Source of the DNA: Nostocoides_A vanveenii
Lineage (GTDB): Bacteria; Actinomycetota; Actinomycetes; Actinomycetales; Dermatophilaceae
Length of the DNA stretch: 64,000 nt
Assembly (NCBI RefSeq): GCF_039531165.1
Contig: NZ_BAAAPN010000029.1
Coordinates: forward strand, 1-64,000
Direction of reading: 5' to 3'
This document shows positions 22,936 through 31,600 of this stretch, one piece after another. The position numbers and the translations under genes are program-made. The notes beneath the pieces are model-generated. The model saw only the letters and a list, made by a program, of their open reading frames with translations, made no database searches and had not been told where the DNA came from. Numbering within the stretch: the stretch's first letter is position 1; each line of letters opens with the position of its first letter.

Positions 22936-24199
22936 GGCATTCCAAAACGAGTACCTACCCGACGGCGCGACCGATGTGCACGCCATCGTGCGCATCGACG
23001 CGTCCGGCGCGAGCCAAGCGATCGCGAGCCCGAGCGGGGGGGCCGGCGCCGCCGAGGTGATCATGGTCGACACTTCCGGCTCGATGGGCGAGCGCGGCAT
23101 CCAGCAGGGGTCGCTGGCCGCGACCGCCGCTCTGCAGGAGATCGTCGACGGCACCCACTTCGCGGTCATCGCGGGCAATCACCTCGCCTGGCAGGTCTAC
23201 CCGCCGGCGCCGGTCCCGGGCCTGGCCATCATGGACGCGCGCACTCGCTCCGAAGCGATGAATGCCGTTCGCGGTTTCCGCGCCGATGGGGGCACCGCCA
23301 TGGGGCAGTGGCTGCTGGCGGCCCGTCAGGTCTTCGCCCAGGTGCCGGACAGCTTCCGCAAGCACGCCATCCTGCTCACCGACGGCGCCAACGAGCACGA
23401 GACGCCGGACCAACTGACCTGGGCGATCCAGTCCTGCGCCGGCAACTTCCAGGCGGACTGCCGCGGGCTGGGGGATCGCTGGCAGGTCGACGAGGTCCGC
23501 CGGATCGCGTCGGCGCTGCTCGGCACGGTGGATCTGATCCCACGGCCAGAGGAGATGGCCGAGGAGTTCCGCGCGCTGATGCGCACCTCGATGTCCCGCG
23601 GCGTCGCCAACGCCGAGATCCGGGTCTGGGCGCCTCAGGGAGCCCAGGTGCTCTTCGTCAAGCAGGTCTCGCCGACTCTGGAGGACCTGACCAACCGCCG
23701 TCGCGAGGTCAATCCGCTCACCGGTGGCTACCCGACCGGGGCCTGGTCGGACGAGAGCCGCGACTACCACGTCGCCGTCCGCCTGCCGGCCAAGAGCGTC
23801 GGGCAAGAGCAACTCGCCGCCCGCGTGCAACTCGCCCTCGGCGACGACGTTCAGGCGCAGGCGCTCGTCAAGGCCAAGTGGTCCAACGACGATGCCCTCA
23901 CGGCGCGGATCAATCCCCAGGTAGCGCAGTACACCGGCCAAGCCGAACTGGCCGCCGCGATCCAAGACGGCTTGGCCGCCAAGGCGGCGGGCCGCGACGA
24001 CGAGGCAACCTCCAAGCTCGGCCGCGCCGTCCAACTCGCGACCCAAGCAGGCAACGACGAGATGACGACCCGGCTGAAGAAGGTCGTCGACATCGAGGAT
24101 CCCGAGACTGGCACGGTGCGGTTGAAGAAGCAGGTGGAGAAGCTGGACGAGATGGCCCTCGACACGGCGTCGACCAAGACCACGCGGGTGCGCAAGTGA
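22916..24199 (+). CDS. von Willebrand factor A domain protein (YegL/TerY-like)
   Basis: A 427-residue protein. The vWA domain at ~40-235 has a full MIDAS: DTSGSMG, the DGGTAMG Thr region and LLTDGANEHE. A C-terminal helical domain (~310-427) contains QAELAAAIQDGLAAKAAGRDDEA. vWA proteins of this kind act with PP2C phosphatases and kinases in TelA/Ter-type stress modules, probably as metal-dependent binding scaffolds. The GTG start at 22916 has GAGGGAGG five bases upstream and lies inside the PP2C 3' end; its stop overlaps the FHA gene start (GTGA). Confidence 0.9.
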   Translation: MATFTAEAFQNEYLPDGATDVHAIVRIDASGASQAIASPSGGAGAAEVIMVDTSGSMGERGIQQGSLAATAALQEIVDGTHFAVIAGNHLAWQVYPPAPVPGLAIMDARTRSEAMNAVRGFRADGGTAMGQWLLAARQVFAQVPDSFRKHAILLTDGANEHETPDQLTWAIQSCAGNFQADCRGLGDRWQVDEVRRIASALLGTVDLIPRPEEMAEEFRALMRTSMSRGVANAEIRVWAPQGAQVLFVKQVSPTLEDLTNRRREVNPLTGGYPTGAWSDESRDYHVAVRLPAKSVGQEQLAARVQLALGDDVQAQALVKAKWSNDDALTARINPQVAQYTGQAELAAAIQDGLAAKAAGRDDEATSKLGRAVQLATQAGNDEMTTRLKKVVDIEDPETGTVRLKKQVEKLDEMALDTASTKTTRVRK

Positions 24200-25176
24200 G
24201 CGCCGTCTGCCCGAACGGGCACACCAGCGACTCGACCGACTACTGCGACACCTGTGGAGCGCCCATTCCCGAGGGCGCCGTGACTCCGGGCGCGGCGGGC
24301 ACTGCCGCGCCAGCGGCGTCGGTGGGCGCGGTGAACTCGCTCGACCTGCCGCCCGTCGGGGCGCCCGCGGCGCCGGCCGGACCGAAGGACTGCCCGAACT
24401 GCCAGACGGCTAATGCGCCCGAGAGCTTGTTCTGCGAGGCGTGCGGCTATGACTTCACCACGGGCGCCCTGCCCGCGAGCGTCGTTGCCGCCGAAGCCGA
24501 GTCGGCCGCCGAGGGAACGCCCGACGGCTCCGGCGAACTCGGCGGACTCGCCGGCGCCGAAGAACTCGATGCGGCCGGGGCCTCGGTCTCCGCCGAGGGC
24601 GAGGCCGGCGAGGGCGAGCCTGGCCCCGGCGAGCCGGGCGACCTCGGCCAGCCCGCAGCCGACCCCGGCTCGGCAGCTTCGCAGGCGGCCGGAGATCCGG
24701 CCGGCGACCTCGGCGGTGCCGACGGCGGCATCGCAACCGGTGTCGGCGGTGTGCCACCGCGGATCGCTTTCCAGTGGGTCGCCGAGGTGTGGATCGACCC
24801 CGATTGGTATGCCGATCAGCAGGCCACCGAGCCGCTCCCGTCCGCCGGTCTCCCGGCTGTCGTGCCGCTGCGGGTCGCGAGTGCGCTCATCGGGCGCAAG
24901 TCCTCCAGCCGCAATATCGCGCCCGACATCGACTGCTCCTCCGACCCCGGTGTTTCGCGCCGGCACGCTCAGCTGACGACGGACGGCACGCGCTGGTTCG
25001 TCGAGGATCTGCAGAGCTCCAATGGCACATTTGTCGGGCCGGCGTCGGGACCGCTGCCCGACGACCCGATCGCGGTGGGTCCCAAGACCGAGGTCGGCGA
25101 CAACCGGATCTATCTCGGCGCGTGGACCCGGGTCGTCGTTCGCCGCGCGACCGATGAGGAGATTGCGATCGGGTGA
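24196..25176 (+). CDS. FHA domain protein with zinc ribbons
   Basis: A 326-residue protein. A ribbon with DYCDTCG lies at 15-21 and a second ribbon CPNC (66-69)/CEAC (80-83) follows. An acidic Gly/Ala/Glu linker spans ~95-190. The C-terminal FHA domain (~230-320) has IGRKSSSRNIAPDIDCSSD, GVSRRHAQL and FVEDLQSSNGTFVG, the phosphothreonine-binding pattern. It is the likely PknG-phosphorylated reader in this operon, by analogy with GarA/OdhI, although those proteins are much smaller and lack the ribbons. GTG start within the vWA stop codon. Confidence 0.9.
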   Translation: MSAVCPNGHTSDSTDYCDTCGAPIPEGAVTPGAAGTAAPAASVGAVNSLDLPPVGAPAAPAGPKDCPNCQTANAPESLFCEACGYDFTTGALPASVVAAEAESAAEGTPDGSGELGGLAGAEELDAAGASVSAEGEAGEGEPGPGEPGDLGQPAADPGSAASQAAGDPAGDLGGADGGIATGVGGVPPRIAFQWVAEVWIDPDWYADQQATEPLPSAGLPAVVPLRVASALIGRKSSSRNIAPDIDCSSDPGVSRRHAQLTTDGTRWFVEDLQSSNGTFVGPASGPLPDDPIAVGPKTEVGDNRIYLGAWTRVVVRRATDEEIAIG

Positions 25177-25940
25177 GTGAACTGACCTTTCTCGTCATCG
25201 AACACGAGGACGAGTGCCCACCCGAGTGGTTTGGGCAGTGGTGGGACGCGCGCGGGGTGAGCCTGCGCCGGGTGCAGGCGCACGCCTATAGGCCCGTGCC
25301 CGATCAGCCAGTCGCCATACCGACCGAGTTGGGCGACGCGGACGCCCTCGTCGTCCTCGGCGGGGAGGCCGGAGCCAATGACGACGCCGACTATCCGTGG
25401 CTGCCCGCAACCCGCGCGTTGATCGCGACCACGGTTGCCGCGGGGCGGCCCTTCCTCGGGATCTGCCTCGGCCATCAACTCGCGGCGGCCGCGCTGGGTG
25501 GCCGGGCCGGTCCCAACCCGGGCGGGCAGGCGACCGGCCTGACCCCCGTCACTCTGACCGATGCCGGGCGTTCCGATCCTTTGCTCCACGCCTTCGACGG
25601 TGCGCGCTCGGTTCAGTGGAACAACGACATCGCGCTTGAGCTGCCTGCCGACGCCGTTGTGCTCGCGACCGCCCCGGATGGCAGTCCGCAAGCGGTGCGC
25701 TTCGCACCCGCGGCGTACGGCGTCCAGTTCCATCCCGAGATCTCGCCGGAGCAGTTCGACAGCTGGACGGTGCAAAAGCCTTCCGCCGCACTGGCACTCG
25801 GCCATGGCATCCACATGGAGGCTTCGCGGGCCGTGCATGCCGCGCGCGGCGAGCTGCGAGAGACCTGGCAACCGCTCGCCGACGGTTTTGTCGACCTCGT
25901 CCGCACCCACCGTCCCCAACCGCAGGTCGACTCGTCCTAG
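25173..25940 (+). CDS. Class I glutamine amidotransferase-like protein
   Basis: A 255-residue protein with a GATase1 fold: oxyanion/nucleophile motif PFLGICLGHQLAAAALGG (the Cys is the nucleophile), VQWNNDIA, and the catalytic His-Glu in GVQFHPEISPEQF. It resembles stand-alone GuaA-type amidotransferases and gamma-glutamyl hydrolases; no synthetase partner is adjacent. It is the last gene of the telA-pknG operon and starts in the FHA stop codon (GTGA). A glutamine/glutamate-handling enzyme at the end of a glutamate-sensing operon is suggestive. Confidence 0.88.
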   Translation: MSELTFLVIEHEDECPPEWFGQWWDARGVSLRRVQAHAYRPVPDQPVAIPTELGDADALVVLGGEAGANDDADYPWLPATRALIATTVAAGRPFLGICLGHQLAAAALGGRAGPNPGGQATGLTPVTLTDAGRSDPLLHAFDGARSVQWNNDIALELPADAVVLATAPDGSPQAVRFAPAAYGVQFHPEISPEQFDSWTVQKPSAALALGHGIHMEASRAVHAARGELRETWQPLADGFVDLVRTHRPQPQVDSS

Positions 25941-25994
25941 GCCGTGTTATGAACCACGGACGGACGGGGTCCCCGCGACGTAGTGGAGATGGGT

Positions 25995-26044
25995 CCCACG
26001 CTCTGCGTGGGCCGAAGGAGCGAGGGCCCCACGCTCGGCGTGGG
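25995..26044 (+). terminator. Two tandem 7-bp-stem hairpins after the signalling operon
   Basis: CCCACGC-TCT-GCGTGGG (25995-26011) and CCCACGC-TCG-GCGTGGG (26028-26044) are two perfect hairpins 33 bp apart, differing only in the loop. They follow the amidotransferase stop (25940) by 54 bp. There is no T tract, so a classical intrinsic terminator is not proven; they may end transcription, protect the mRNA or be a small repeat element. Confidence 0.45.
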
Positions 26045-26065
26045 CAAACGTCTCGGGGTGGCCTC

Positions 26066-28300
26066 GTGACGTGGCGGGTCGGGCAGCGACCAGGCCGGCG
26101 GGGACACCCACCGCTCGCGGTTGCAGCGGCCGCGCTCGCCTTCCTGATCTTGGGCGCCGGGAGCCGGCTCGCCGCCGAGCTGCAACCGCTGGGATTTGAC
26201 CCGACCCGCGACTCGGCCACTCTGCTGCTCGCCAGCGGCACGCCGCATCGCTGGGTCGCCGCGGCCACCGCGGCCGTCACGGGCCTGCTCGTGCTGGTGG
26301 TCGCCTGGAGCCTGCCGCGCCTGCCCCGAGCTGCGGCCCTGGTGCTCACGCTGGCGGGTGCCGCCTTCACCGTCCTTGCCCTCGCCCCGCGCGGCTCCGA
26401 CGTCGGCTGGAGCTGGCCCTCGGGGCTGGTCGCCGCCGTCGGCGCGCTGAGCCTCGCCCTGTGGCCGGCATTTACCGAAGAACCTGCGCCAGCGCGCCGG
26501 CCCGACGAACCTGCGCCAGCGGGCCGGCCCGTCAGACCTGCGCCAGCGCGCCGGCCCGACGAACCTGCGCCGGCGCCCGCCGGCGTGCGCACCGGGCTCG
26601 CGGTCAGCGGCCTGCTGGTCGCCCTGCTCACCGGTGCCGTGCTGGTCGGGCGGGAGGTGCAGGCATACGGGCTCCTCGAACGGGTTGCCGTGCTCGCCGC
26701 GCTCGGCTGGCTGAACGTCGCCGCCGTCCGCGCCTGGTGGATGGCCGGCCACCGGCTCGGATCGCGGCAGATGCGTCAACTGCTCGGTCTGGGCGTGACC
26801 ACCATGGCCTGCGTTTGCGCCGGCATCGTGACCACAATCCTGGCTCCGGTGCCGGCGAGCACGGCGAACTTCTCGGCCCGGGTGAGTCTCTCGCCCGATC
26901 CCCGCGACGTCTCCCGCGTGGTGATCGAGACCGTTCTCGGCGACGTGGACCTGAGCTTTCGCGGCCTCGCGCCGGGCGTGCGCGTCCAGCCGCAGGTCCG
27001 CGCCGAGATCACCGAGGCGATCGGCGCGGCGGGCGCCTCCATCCGGAGTCTCCAGCCCACGCCGGCCGAGCAGGACGCCGCGATCGCCGCCGCGCTCACT
27101 GGTCTGGCGCTGCGTTTCGCCGCCGGTGGCCTGGTCGCGGCGACGGCTGCCGTCGTCGCACGGAGCGCCTGGCGTCACCGGCGCCCCGGCTGGCGCACCC
27201 TTGCCATCGCCACCGGGAGTTGGCTCGGCGCGCAGGCCATCGTCGCCCTGGCCGCCTTCGGGACATTTGCCGGCGCCACACCCGAGCAGATCAACGCCAC
27301 CGGGCTGCTCGGCACGGTCCGGAATCGGGCCGGAATTCTGGACGACCTGCAGGCCCGGTCGGCCGAGGTGGCGCCCTACCTGCAGAATGTCATCGCGCTC
27401 AGCGCCGCGCTCCAGGAGCGCTATCAGCCGGCCGAGATCGCCGACGGCCAGGTGCTCCGCATCCTGCTGGTCTCCGACATCCACGCCGGCAACCAGTACC
27501 CCCTGATGGCGTCGATCATCCGCAGCGAGGACGTCGACCTGGTCATCGACGCCGGTGACCTGGTCAACTTCGGCACGCCCGGGGAGGGCACGATCGCCGA
27601 TCTCTACACGGGCATCGAGTCGCTCGGCGTCCCCTATCTGTTCGTCCGCGGCAACCACGACGCCATCTCGCCGACCGACACCGCCGTCCTCAACCGCCTC
27701 GCCGAGATCCCGAATGTCATTCTCCTGCAGCCGACTGACAGCCTCTATCAGGAGGTCGACGTCGCGGGGATCACGATCGCGGGCTTCAACGATGTGCGCT
27801 ACTGGGGCGACGGCGGCAAGGGGTCGGCCGAGAAGTCCCAGGCCCCCAAGCAGCGCTGGCTGGCCAGCTTCGCGCAACGCCCGGCGGTCGATGTGGTCGT
27901 CTCGCACGAGCCCTGGGCGGTCCAGGGCATCCCGCGCGCCGGAGTGCTGATCAACGGCCACATGCACACCGCCTACCGCGAGGGCAATCGCCTCCAGGCC
28001 GGCACCTTCACCGGCGGTGGGCCGCTCACGCACTTCGTGCCGGGCCAAGGCGGGGAGGAACTCGTGGGCCAGCCCTCGGCCTTCGACCTGCTCGATTTCG
28101 GCGCCACCTGCCGGCTGACGGCGGTGCGCCGCTACCAGTTCACCAATATCGTCGAGGGCCGTCCCGCCTATGACAACGTCTCGCTCGTCAACGGCGCCGT
28201 GGTCGACACCCGCCCGGTCGATCCGCTGCGCACCTGCGCGCACAGCGAGCCGCTGCGCGTGGTCAGCGTCGCCCCGGCCACGCCACTGCGCTCGCCGTAG
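26066..28300 (+). CDS. Membrane protein with DUF998-like domain fused to metallophosphoesterase
   Basis: About 744 residues if started at GTG 26066, which leaves the hairpins outside the gene. An N-terminal block of ~4 TM helices resembles DUF998. A Pro/Ala/Arg tandem repeat (~residues 140-170) follows, then more TM helices. A C-terminal calcineurin-like phosphoesterase begins near residue 466 with all metal motifs: VSDIHAG, DAGDLVNFG, RGNHD, SHEPW and GHMHTAYR. It is probably a membrane-anchored phosphoesterase with unknown substrate. An ATG at 25949 is an alternative start without a ribosome-binding site. Confidence 0.85.
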   Translation: MTWRVGQRPGRRGHPPLAVAAAALAFLILGAGSRLAAELQPLGFDPTRDSATLLLASGTPHRWVAAATAAVTGLLVLVVAWSLPRLPRAAALVLTLAGAAFTVLALAPRGSDVGWSWPSGLVAAVGALSLALWPAFTEEPAPARRPDEPAPAGRPVRPAPARRPDEPAPAPAGVRTGLAVSGLLVALLTGAVLVGREVQAYGLLERVAVLAALGWLNVAAVRAWWMAGHRLGSRQMRQLLGLGVTTMACVCAGIVTTILAPVPASTANFSARVSLSPDPRDVSRVVIETVLGDVDLSFRGLAPGVRVQPQVRAEITEAIGAAGASIRSLQPTPAEQDAAIAAALTGLALRFAAGGLVAATAAVVARSAWRHRRPGWRTLAIATGSWLGAQAIVALAAFGTFAGATPEQINATGLLGTVRNRAGILDDLQARSAEVAPYLQNVIALSAALQERYQPAEIADGQVLRILLVSDIHAGNQYPLMASIIRSEDVDLVIDAGDLVNFGTPGEGTIADLYTGIESLGVPYLFVRGNHDAISPTDTAVLNRLAEIPNVILLQPTDSLYQEVDVAGITIAGFNDVRYWGDGGKGSAEKSQAPKQRWLASFAQRPAVDVVVSHEPWAVQGIPRAGVLINGHMHTAYREGNRLQAGTFTGGGPLTHFVPGQGGEELVGQPSAFDLLDFGATCRLTAVRRYQFTNIVEGRPAYDNVSLVNGAVVDTRPVDPLRTCAHSEPLRVVSVAPATPLRSP

Positions 28301-28310
28301 CCTTCGTTCC

Positions 28311-29172
28311 ATGACCGAGTTCCGGCCGGCGACGGCCATCATCACCGGCGGCGCATCCGGCATCGGCCGGCCCTCGCCGCCGCCCTCGTCGCCCGCGGGA
28401 CGTATGCCGTGCTCGCCGACCTCGACGGCGAAGCGGCCGAGCGCGCCGCGCGTGAGCTCACCGCCACCGGCCCCGGACAGGCGGTCGCCGCACAACTCGA
28501 TGTGGCCGACCGTGCCGCCGTCCTCGCCCTCGTCGAGCAGTTGGCGAGCGAGCGGGGCCGGCTCGAGATGATGGTCAACAACGCCGGCGTGCTCTTCGCG
28601 GGCCCGTTCGAGGAAACCACCGAGCGCCACTGGGCGAAGGCGATCGATGTGCACCTGCGCGGCGTCATCCACGGCGCGCACGCGGCATACGGGGTGATGC
28701 TGCGGCAGCGCGTGGGCAAGGCGAGCGCCGGCGTCATCCTCAACACCGGTTCGCTGGCGGGCCTGATCCCGGCGCCGAGGATGACGCCCTATGCGACGAC
28801 GAAGTGGGCGGTCGTCGGGTTCTCGCAGGCGCTGCGCGCGGAGGCACGCCGCCACGGCATCCAGGTCAATGTCGTCTGCCCGCCTATGTCGACACAAAGC
28901 TCATCGACGAGCCCTTCGAGCCCTCCCGCTCGTATGCCGTGGGAAGCTTCCGCCGCAACACTCGCCTCTATCAGCCGCGCTTGACGACGCCAGCGAGGGT
29001 CGCCGAGGTGGCCTTGCGTGGCGTCGAGGACGACCGGCCGGTCATCACCGTCGGCGGCTTCGCCGCGCTGTCGTGGCGCACCCAACGCTTTGCCCCGGCC
29101 GTGATGCGCACCTCGACCCGCCTCCAGGCCGCCCGCGAGGCGCGTCAGGGCCGAACGGTGAGCGGGACATAA
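28311..29172 (+). pseudogene. Short-chain dehydrogenase/reductase, two single-base frameshifts
   Basis: Joined across frames, this reads as a full SDR: IITGGASGIGR (cofactor loop), MMVNNAGVLFAGPFE, the catalytic Ser in ILNTGSLAG and YATTKWAVVGFSQ (Tyr/Lys). It continues NVVCP...YVDTKLIDEPFEPSRSYAVG to the stop at 29172. One base is missing at about 28370/28371 (CGGCCC where CGGGCCC is expected) and another at about 28881-28884 (CCGCC where CCGGCC is expected). Both are lost G residues in G/C runs, so sequencing error is as likely as true decay. All catalytic residues are otherwise present. Confidence 0.8.
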
Positions 29173-29180
29173 TCGCCCTT

Positions 29181-30458
29181 GTGACCGGCGGCTACCTCGA
29201 TCGGCGACCCGGCCGGTATGCCGCGGCGCGCCCGTCGTCGGGCAGGCACCGGCCGTGGCTCCTCCCGCTGGCGTGCGCCGTCCTGGCGCTGCTGATGTGG
29301 GTCGGCCCCTATACGCACGTCGGGCCGTGGGCCCGGCCGGGCCTGACCGACATCGGCGTCTACGAGCGGGTTGTCGAGGGGATCAAGGCGGGCCGGTTGC
29401 CTTATCGCGATCTCGATCTCGAATACCCGCCCGGCGCAGCGGTGCTCTTCTGGCTCGCATCCCTCGTCCCCGGGCACGACCTGACGCAGAGCTTCGGCCG
29501 GCTGATGGCCGTGACCTGGGCAATCGCGACCGGCGGGGCGACGACGGCCGCGGGTCTGCTCGGCTATGCCCAGCGGCGCCAGGCGCTGATCGGGCTGTCG
29601 ATGGCAGCGCTGCCGTTGATGCTCGGCTCCCTCATCACGACCCGGTATGACGCGGTGGTCACCGCCGTCGTGTCCTGGCTCCTTGTCGCGGCCCTGGCCA
29701 CGCGTTGGCGCTGGATGTGGGGCCTGTTGATCGTCGCGACCCTGCTCAAGATCGTCCCCGCGGCGCTCGCGCCGGCCCTGGTGATCTGGCAGGCGCACCG
29801 CACCGACTGGCGGCGGGCCACCCGTTCGCTCGCGCTCGCGATCGCCGCCGGCGTCGCGATCGTGGCGTCGGTGGTGCTCTGGGCGCCGGACGGACTGCGC
29901 TATGTGGTGCACTTCCATACGGCCCGGGGCGCGCAGATCGAGTCGACGGCCTCCAGCATCGTCCTCGCGCTGCATACGATCACCGGGCGCCCGGTCGTGA
30001 TCGACTCAACCTTCGGCTCTCAAGGGCCGGTCGGCGCGGGTGTGACGGCCTTTGCGCAGATCACGATGGTGGCCTCGGTGCTGGCGATCGTCGTCCTCGT
30101 CGCGAGGTTCGTTCGCCGCCTGACCCGGCGCCCGGCTCCCGCCGACGCGCGCTTGGCCGTCACCGTGCTCGCGAGCACGATCGTGCTGCTCGTCGTGGGC
30201 TCGAAGGTGCTTTCGCCGCAGTATCTCCTCTGGATCGTGCCGGCGACGCTGCTCATCCCCGGCCGCCGTGGCCTGGCCGCGCTGGGCATGACCTGCGCGA
30301 CGATGGTCGCGACCCAGTTGTACTTTCCGGGGTACTACTGGTCGCTCGTGGACGTTGAGACCTTGCCCATCTGGTTGCTGCTGCTGCGCAATCTGCTGCT
30401 CATCGCGCTCGTCGTGCTCTGCTGGCCGCGTCGGTCCGCCGCAGCCGGGCGGGCATGA
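29181..30458 (+). CDS. GT87/DUF2029-type polyprenol-phosphate mannosyltransferase-like membrane protein
   Basis: A 425-residue polytopic membrane protein with about ten helices. Early motifs DIGVYERVVEGIKAG and PYRDLDLEYPPGAAVLFWL (an Asp after TM1 and the EYPP element) are typical of GT87-like glycosyltransferases, which use lipid-linked sugars at the outer membrane face. The C-terminal part includes LSPQYLLWIVP, also common in the family. The GTG start at 29181 lies 9 bp after the SDR stop. Transcription probably ends in the hairpin at 30463. Confidence 0.82.
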   Translation: MTGGYLDRRPGRYAAARPSSGRHRPWLLPLACAVLALLMWVGPYTHVGPWARPGLTDIGVYERVVEGIKAGRLPYRDLDLEYPPGAAVLFWLASLVPGHDLTQSFGRLMAVTWAIATGGATTAAGLLGYAQRRQALIGLSMAALPLMLGSLITTRYDAVVTAVVSWLLVAALATRWRWMWGLLIVATLLKIVPAALAPALVIWQAHRTDWRRATRSLALAIAAGVAIVASVVLWAPDGLRYVVHFHTARGAQIESTASSIVLALHTITGRPVVIDSTFGSQGPVGAGVTAFAQITMVASVLAIVVLVARFVRRLTRRPAPADARLAVTVLASTIVLLVVGSKVLSPQYLLWIVPATLLIPGRRGLAALGMTCATMVATQLYFPGYYWSLVDVETLPIWLLLLRNLLLIALVVLCWPRRSAAAGRA

Positions 30459-30462
30459 CAAA

Positions 30463-30484
30463 GGCGACCACTCGCGTGGTCGCC
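30463..30484. terminator. Bidirectional hairpin terminator between convergent genes
   Basis: A perfect 9-bp stem GGCGACCAC/GTGGTCGCC with loop TCGC sits between the mannosyltransferase (+, ends 30458) and the 44-residue gene (-, ends 30501). On the minus strand the stem is followed by TTTGTC, a short T tract suited to termination of the small gene. Confidence 0.7.
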
Positions 30485-30500
30485 CTGGGTGTCGTTTGCG

Positions 30501-30635
30501 TCAGTGACGCGTGAGGCGGCGGCGCAGCGAGAGCGAGCGCTTGCGCGGCTCACGCACGTCGTGGTGCCAGTCCTGGCTCGCGGCCCGGAGTTCGTTCATC
30601 ATGCGGGCGTAGTCCCGGTCGATTGCCTTGTCCAT
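30501..30635 (-). CDS. Small basic protein, 44 residues, unknown function
   Basis: Reads MDKAIDRDYARMMNELRAAS, then QDWHHDVREP and a basic tail ending RRLTRH. It has a plausible ATG start, a terminator right after its stop, and is divergent from a LysR regulator 80 bp away. The amphipathic N-terminal half and Arg-rich C-terminus suggest a small nucleic-acid- or membrane-associated protein. No family is recognised. Confidence 0.6.
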   Translation of the reverse strand: MDKAIDRDYARMMNELRAASQDWHHDVREPRKRSLSLRRRLTRH

Positions 30636-30715
30636 GCCTCTATTGTGCGCCTCCGAAATATTCAGGACAAGCGCGCTTTACTGCATGACCCATTAGCAGT
30701 GATTAAGATTGTCGT

Positions 30716-31600
30716 ATGCTCGATCCCCAGCGCCTGCGCACCTTCCGTTCCGTCGTGGCCACCGGGTCGGTGCAGGCGGCTGCCGACCAACTCCGGCTGA
30801 CGCCGTCGGCGGTCAGCCAGCAGGTGGCGGCCTTGCAGCGGGAGACCGGGCTGGTCCTGCTCGAGCGCGCCGGCCGTGGCGTGCGGCCAACCCCGGTGGG
30901 CATGCGGGTGGCGATCGCCTCCGGTGATGCGTTGCGCAGCCTGAATCGCTTGGGCGCGTTGGTGCGCGACCTGCGCGAGGGCAAGACCGGGCACCTGACG
31001 ATCGGCCATTTCGCGTCGGCGGGGCTGGCCTTGATGCCGCGCATCGTGCGGACCCTGCGTGCGGAGTTCCCCGAAATGATGGTCGAACTCGTGCTCAACG
31101 ACGTGCCCGGTGGTTCGCCGCTGACCCAGCCCGATATCGATGTCCGGATCGAAGTCCCTGACGAGGCGATTCCGTCCGGCTTCGGTCGGGTGCCCCTGAT
31201 CGACGACCCCTTCGTCATGGTCGTGCCCCGCTCGCATCCGCTCGCCGACCGAGTCACCGCACGGCTCGCGGACTTCCGCGATGACGAATTCGTCGCCAAT
31301 GACTTCACGGGCTCACCCGTCCATGAGGTGCAAGCCAAGGCTTTTGCCGCGGCGGGTTTCTCGCCGCGCTATATCGTCCAGGCCGCCGACCACATCAGCG
31401 CTCTCGCGTTCGTCGATGCCGGCATCGGGGTGACGATGCTGCCGGTCCTGGCGACCGTCGAGTTGCCCCCACATGTGCGCATCGTCGCGCTCACCGATCC
31501 GGTGCCTGTCCGCCATATCTATGCCCTAGTTCGTGATGCCATCTCGGCCGCGCCCGCGGCGCGCCGCGTGGTCGACTTGCTGCGCACGCATACGGTCTAA
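30716..31600 (+). CDS. LysR family transcriptional regulator
   Basis: A 294-residue protein. The winged-helix DNA-binding domain at ~1-60 (LRTFRSVVATGSVQAAADQL, TPSAVSQQVAALQRETG) is followed by the substrate-binding domain (~90-290), with TGHLTIGHFASAGLALMPRIV and VDAGIGVTMLPVL. Its target is unknown; the divergent 44-residue gene and the flanking mannosyltransferase are candidates, as LysR proteins often control a divergent neighbour. The start ATG closely follows an AT-richer patch (30690-30712) that may hold its promoter. Confidence 0.93.
   Translation: MLDPQRLRTFRSVVATGSVQAAADQLRLTPSAVSQQVAALQRETGLVLLERAGRGVRPTPVGMRVAIASGDALRSLNRLGALVRDLREGKTGHLTIGHFASAGLALMPRIVRTLRAEFPEMMVELVLNDVPGGSPLTQPDIDVRIEVPDEAIPSGFGRVPLIDDPFVMVVPRSHPLADRVTARLADFRDDEFVANDFTGSPVHEVQAKAFAAAGFSPRYIVQAADHISALAFVDAGIGVTMLPVLATVELPPHVRIVALTDPVPVRHIYALVRDAISAAPAARRVVDLLRTHTV

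Noticed and set aside
25949..26065. Earlier start (ATG 25949) for the metallophosphoesterase gene
   Set aside because: No ribosome-binding site, and it would place two perfect hairpins inside the coding region in low-complexity sequence; GTG 26066 is preferred.
25937..28897. A 986-codon minus-strand frame
   Set aside because: It lies antisense to the metallophosphoesterase and SDR genes and has low-complexity Arg/Gly-rich composition; a shadow frame of high-GC coding DNA.
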